DNA of 64,000 bases from Euryarchaeota archaeon (lineage in GTDB: Archaea; Thermoplasmatota; SW-10-69-26; JACQPN01): positions 138,350-202,349 of the forward strand of contig JACQPN010000002.1 in NCBI GenBank assembly GCA_016207515.1, given 5' to 3'. Shown piece after piece: positions 61,052 to 64,000 of the stretch. The position numbers and the translations under genes are program-made. The first letter of the stretch is position 1. Each line of letters opens with the position of its first letter. The notes beneath the pieces were generated by a model. It was not told the origin of the DNA and made no database searches. It saw nothing but the letters and a program-made list of their open reading frames with translations.

Positions 61052-62821
61052 ATGCAGCGGGGGAGACTAGGATTAGTGGGGGCGATACTCTTCACCGCGA
61101 CCCTCGCTGGGTGCGTTTCCCCTGCTTCCACGCCGATCGACGTCGCATCGGCGGCGCAGACTTCGATCGGTCCCTATTCGGTGCGCGCTCCCGACGTTGC
61201 GCTTCGGCTCTTGGAATCCGGGCACCTCGTGCCGACGATCGGCGACGACGTCCAGATCCACGTAAGGATGGTGCGCCCGGACACGAGCGAGAAGGTCCCG
61301 ATAATCGTCCAGTTCACGCCCTACACGGCGCCGGGTCGAGGCATGCTCTACGAGCCGATGGTGCCACAGGATTCTCCGGTGCGCCAGACGGTCGGATCGA
61401 ACGCGTTCAGCAACCTCGAGGACAATTTCGTCAAGCAGTTCGTGAGGCGAGGGTTCGCGTTCGGTTACGCCGACGTCCGCGGCACGGGAGATTCTGGCGG
61501 GTGCATGGACCTGCGGGGCCAACTCGACATCGAGGACGCGTACCGGCTAACGGAATGGTTGGGGACTCGCGAATGGTCGAACGGCAAGGTCGGTTTCATC
61601 GGAGCGAGCTACCCTGGTAGCGAGGCGCACATCGCGGCGATAGCCAACAACCCGCACCTCGGCGGCGTCATCCCTGTCGTCGCGTCAACGAGCTTCTACA
61701 ATTACCATCACAAGGGAGGCGTCCCGTACTCGAACCATTTCGGGACGAACACCGGTTACACGCAGAACGCCTACGGTCCGACGCGTAACCCCCAGTACGA
61801 GAACTGGCTCGAGCGCCAAGCGACGGAGCCCGCAAAGTGCGACACGTCGTACCAGCTCGCGGTCCAGCTCGATCAGTCGGGTGCTTACAACGCCTGGTGG
61901 AACGACCGCAACCTCCGCTGGCGCGTCGGCGAGGCCAAAGTGCCCGTACTCATGGGTCAAGGACTCGCCGATTGGAACGTCAAACCGGACCATATCGCGA
62001 ACTATTACAACGACCTCGGCAACGCGAGGAAGATACTCATCGCGGGCCAGTGGCCGCACCAGTATCCGGCGAACGCGACGTTGCCGGACGCCTCGGGACC
62101 CGGGGACACCGCAAGATTCACCGCTTATGGCGCTTGGTGGGAGTACGCGGTCGCGTTCTTCGATGAGACGTTGCTCAGCGTCCACACCGGACTCTTCGAT
62201 GAGGACATTGCCTTCATCCAGGGAAGCGACAAAGTCTGGCGCACGTATCCGGGCGAATGGCCGCCGAAGGGTGTAGAGAAACTCATGTTGGGCCTCACTC
62301 CGTCGGGCCTTACGCTCGACGGGTCATCTTCCGGCACACTTTCGTGGGACGCCAAACCAAAACAGGTTGCTGGCTCGCCGGTGGCGGCCGACGAGACGAT
62401 CGGCGCCAGTGAACAGGTCGTACTCGAACTTCCTCCGCTCGCTGGGGCGATCCACACGGCGGGGACGCCGAAGCTCAACGTCACTATCGTATCCACTGCG
62501 GCAAACGTGCACCTCGTCGCCGTGTTGGAAGCGACGAACGAGACGGGAGCGTGGGTGCGCGAAAACTACGGCTACCTGAACCCGATCTACAGAAGCGGTC
62601 TTGAGACGCCGGAGAAGTTGATCCCTGGCAAGGCCACCCGTGTCACGATCGAGATGTATCCGCAGGAGGACGTGTTCAAGGCGGGGACAAAGCTGCGCCT
62701 TATCCTGCGTAGCGTGGACGAGGGGCGCACGATTTCAGCCTTCGATGAGGCCAAGATCATGGTGATGCTCGACGGCGAGCGGCCGGCGGTATTGAAGTTG
62801 CCGCTAAGCCCGATTCCATAG
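61052..62821 (+). CDS. Secreted CocE/NonD-family hydrolase lipoprotein (copy 2)
   Basis: A 589-residue protein with signal peptide and lipobox (LAGC). DVRGTGDSGGCMDLRGQ, VGFIGASYPGSEAH (nucleophile elbow with Ser) and LMGQGLADWNVKPDHI with AGQWPHQYP (Asp, His) give the alpha/beta hydrolase triad; a C-terminal beta sandwich follows. It parallels copy 1 at 31827 in order and length (ADWNVKPD in both) and probably has a related extracellular hydrolase role with different specificity. Confidence 0.9.
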   Translation: MQRGRLGLVGAILFTATLAGCVSPASTPIDVASAAQTSIGPYSVRAPDVALRLLESGHLVPTIGDDVQIHVRMVRPDTSEKVPIIVQFTPYTAPGRGMLYEPMVPQDSPVRQTVGSNAFSNLEDNFVKQFVRRGFAFGYADVRGTGDSGGCMDLRGQLDIEDAYRLTEWLGTREWSNGKVGFIGASYPGSEAHIAAIANNPHLGGVIPVVASTSFYNYHHKGGVPYSNHFGTNTGYTQNAYGPTRNPQYENWLERQATEPAKCDTSYQLAVQLDQSGAYNAWWNDRNLRWRVGEAKVPVLMGQGLADWNVKPDHIANYYNDLGNARKILIAGQWPHQYPANATLPDASGPGDTARFTAYGAWWEYAVAFFDETLLSVHTGLFDEDIAFIQGSDKVWRTYPGEWPPKGVEKLMLGLTPSGLTLDGSSSGTLSWDAKPKQVAGSPVAADETIGASEQVVLELPPLAGAIHTAGTPKLNVTIVSTAANVHLVAVLEATNETGAWVRENYGYLNPIYRSGLETPEKLIPGKATRVTIEMYPQEDVFKAGTKLRLILRSVDEGRTISAFDEAKIMVMLDGERPAVLKLPLSPIP

Positions 62822-62937
62822 GGCGAGGGGGAAGGAATTGTCGCCGGCGCGCTCTGCTCCGCGGCAACCCCATACCCATCGCGGAACTTGGCGAAGCTCC
62901 GGTCAACAAAGCCTATATAGAGACCCACCCCTGGATA

Positions 62938-62947
62938 GCTTATATAC
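62938..62947 (+). promoter_or_regulatory. TATA-like elements of the multicopper oxidase gene
   Basis: GCTTATATAC is centred about 21 bases upstream of the ATG at 62964; a second TATA-like CCTATATAG lies at 62912-62920 (about 48 bases upstream). The pair may represent two start sites. Confidence 0.5.
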
Positions 62948-62963
62948 TCCAGGTAGCGCCAGA

Positions 62964-64000
62964 ATGTCGTCTATAGCATCGAGACCGACGCAGATCGGCT
63001 TCGTCTTCATCCTGCTTCTTGCAAGCCTCTCAGGCTGCGTCGGGACGAGCCCCGCCCCAAGCGAGGGTGCGCCTGTCCAATTCGCTTCCTCCGGGGAGGT
63101 GAAGGAGTTCGACCTCTTCGTCCACCACGGCATCATCCAACTCTTCCCTGGCGCAACGGTCCAGGCGATGTTCTTCACCGACAAGGAAACGGCGCCCGCG
63201 CCCGGCGAGGTGGTGCACTCGGGCCATGGCACCGTCCCGGGACCGATGATCCGGGTCCGTGAAGGCGACCTCGTGCGGGTCAACGTCCGCAACCTCGCCG
63301 CCCCGTTCAACCACACGTTCCACGTCCACGGCCTCATCGTCCCGTGGGAGCAGGACGGCGTCCCGTACCTCACGCAAGCTCCGATCAAGCCCGGCGAGGC
63401 GTACACGTACGAGTTCACGTTGAAGCAAAGCGGCACCTATTGGTACCACTGCCACGTCGACGCCGCGCACCACATCGACATGGGGATGTACGGCGCCTTC
63501 ATAGTGGAGCCCGCAGACAACTCAAAGGAGCCGAAGTTCAACCGCGAGGAGACGCTCATCTTCGACGAGTGGGACACGAGCCACATCCACAATCTCGCCG
63601 TCGGCCAGAACGCCATCCCAAAAAGCGGCGACCCGCTTGCGGTCGGCGATTACGCAACGAGGCAGGCGCGAGACGGTTACAACAACCAACAGGTCGCGGC
63701 GAACCCGGTGCGTGAGCCGCGCAATTGGTACCCGGAGACGTATCCCCCGTACATGCCGCAGTACAACGCCTTCCTCATCAACGGAAAGGCGTTCCCCGAG
63801 ACGGAGACCATCTCGGTGGAGACCGGCGACACGTTGCGCCTGCGCCTCATCAACGCCGGCTTCGAGTGGCACGCGATACACCTTCATGGCCACAACTTCT
63901 TGGTCACCCACAAGGACGGGTACCTCCTCTCGGCCCCTTACAGGGCCGACACCATCTCGATAGGTCCCGGAGAGCGCTACGACATCGTCGTCGAGTTGAA
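62964..64000 (+). CDS. Multicopper oxidase, N-terminal part (runs off the window)
   Basis: About 345 residues are present. MSSIASRPTQIGFVFILLLA and the lipobox SLSGC show a secreted lipoprotein. HTFHVHG (His117, 120, 122), YWYHCHVDAAHH (His162, 164) and AIHLHGHNF (His306, 308, 310) are copper-binding motifs of laccase-like multicopper oxidases. It may oxidise metal ions or organics at the cell surface. The C-terminal motif set is outside the window. Confidence 0.93.
   Translation, partial: MSSIASRPTQIGFVFILLLASLSGCVGTSPAPSEGAPVQFASSGEVKEFDLFVHHGIIQLFPGATVQAMFFTDKETAPAPGEVVHSGHGTVPGPMIRVREGDLVRVNVRNLAAPFNHTFHVHGLIVPWEQDGVPYLTQAPIKPGEAYTYEFTLKQSGTYWYHCHVDAAHHIDMGMYGAFIVEPADNSKEPKFNREETLIFDEWDTSHIHNLAVGQNAIPKSGDPLAVGDYATRQARDGYNNQQVAANPVREPRNWYPETYPPYMPQYNAFLINGKAFPETETISVETGDTLRLRLINAGFEWHAIHLHGHNFLVTHKDGYLLSAPYRADTISIGPGERYDIVVEL

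Noticed and set aside
1-64000. rRNA, tRNA, insertion sequence or transposase genes
   Set aside because: I looked for T-arm motifs, rRNA core sequences, transposase motifs and terminal repeats and saw none that hold up.

Overview
The window is about 63% GC, densely coded on both strands, and reads as archaeal. Markers include an archaeal-type NAC protein, an RNase P Pop5-like subunit, a geranylgeranyl reductase-family protein, archaeal Elp3, an Lhr-type helicase, stand-alone Lrp ligand-binding domains, a COG1340 coiled-coil protein and TATA boxes just upstream of many start codons (leaderless or nearly so). Many secreted lipoproteins, a Rieske/cytochrome b complex, a multicopper oxidase and glutamate dehydrogenase suggest a respiring, protein- and amino-acid-using archaeon. 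A high-GC terrestrial Thermoplasmatota lineage is my best guess. That placement is inference; no rRNA or tRNA gene was found.

Layout. 1-2.1 kb: start of purA, an EamA permease and a PKD surface protein. 2.2-10 kb: a MoxR / DUF58 / transglutaminase-like cluster with two membrane proteins. 10.1-14.5 kb: a respiratory cluster with a reeler-like anchored protein, a small membrane protein, Rieske protein, split b6-like cytochrome b and a membrane glutaredoxin-like protein. 14.6-18.3 kb: a PEF-CTERM-like surface protein, FixC, FixX and a biotin ligase with an unclear start. 18.4-21.1 kb: a ribbon-helix-helix regulator with a palindrome, LarB and a coiled-coil protein. 21.3-26.4 kb: geranylgeranyl reductase with a duplicated tail remnant, two lipoproteins, an FMN reductase and an Lrp-like protein. 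26.6-31.5 kb: glutamate dehydrogenase, Nudix, cysteine-cluster protein, HExxH protein and thioesterase. 31.8-34.2 kb: CocE-type secreted hydrolase and a lipoprotein. 34.4-44.7 kb: Lhr helicase with phosphoesterase, NAD(P)HX repair, NAC, O6-alkylguanine repair, RNase P subunit, PyrD/PyrK and an Lrp-like protein.

44.8-48.1 kb holds a small membrane protein whose 3' end runs into an array of four hairpins on a 57-nt period, followed by a lower-GC pair of surface-acylation genes (SGNH/DltD-like and MBOAT). 48.1-55.8 kb: Elp3, two VapBC-type modules with inverted repeats at their promoters, an aldo-keto reductase, an ABC-2 exporter and a small TPR-like gene with a frameshifted copy. 56-64 kb: a large 7TM protein with an extracytoplasmic domain, an acyl-CoA synthetase, a second CocE hydrolase and a multicopper oxidase running off the edge.

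The most unusual items are the 57-nt hairpin array, whose pairing is kept by compensatory and G-U changes; the split-cytochrome cluster with a 48-codon ORF fitted between its halves; the fixX/birA same-frame junction without a usable start; the local gene-tail duplications; and three perfect inverted repeats in front of small DNA-binding genes.
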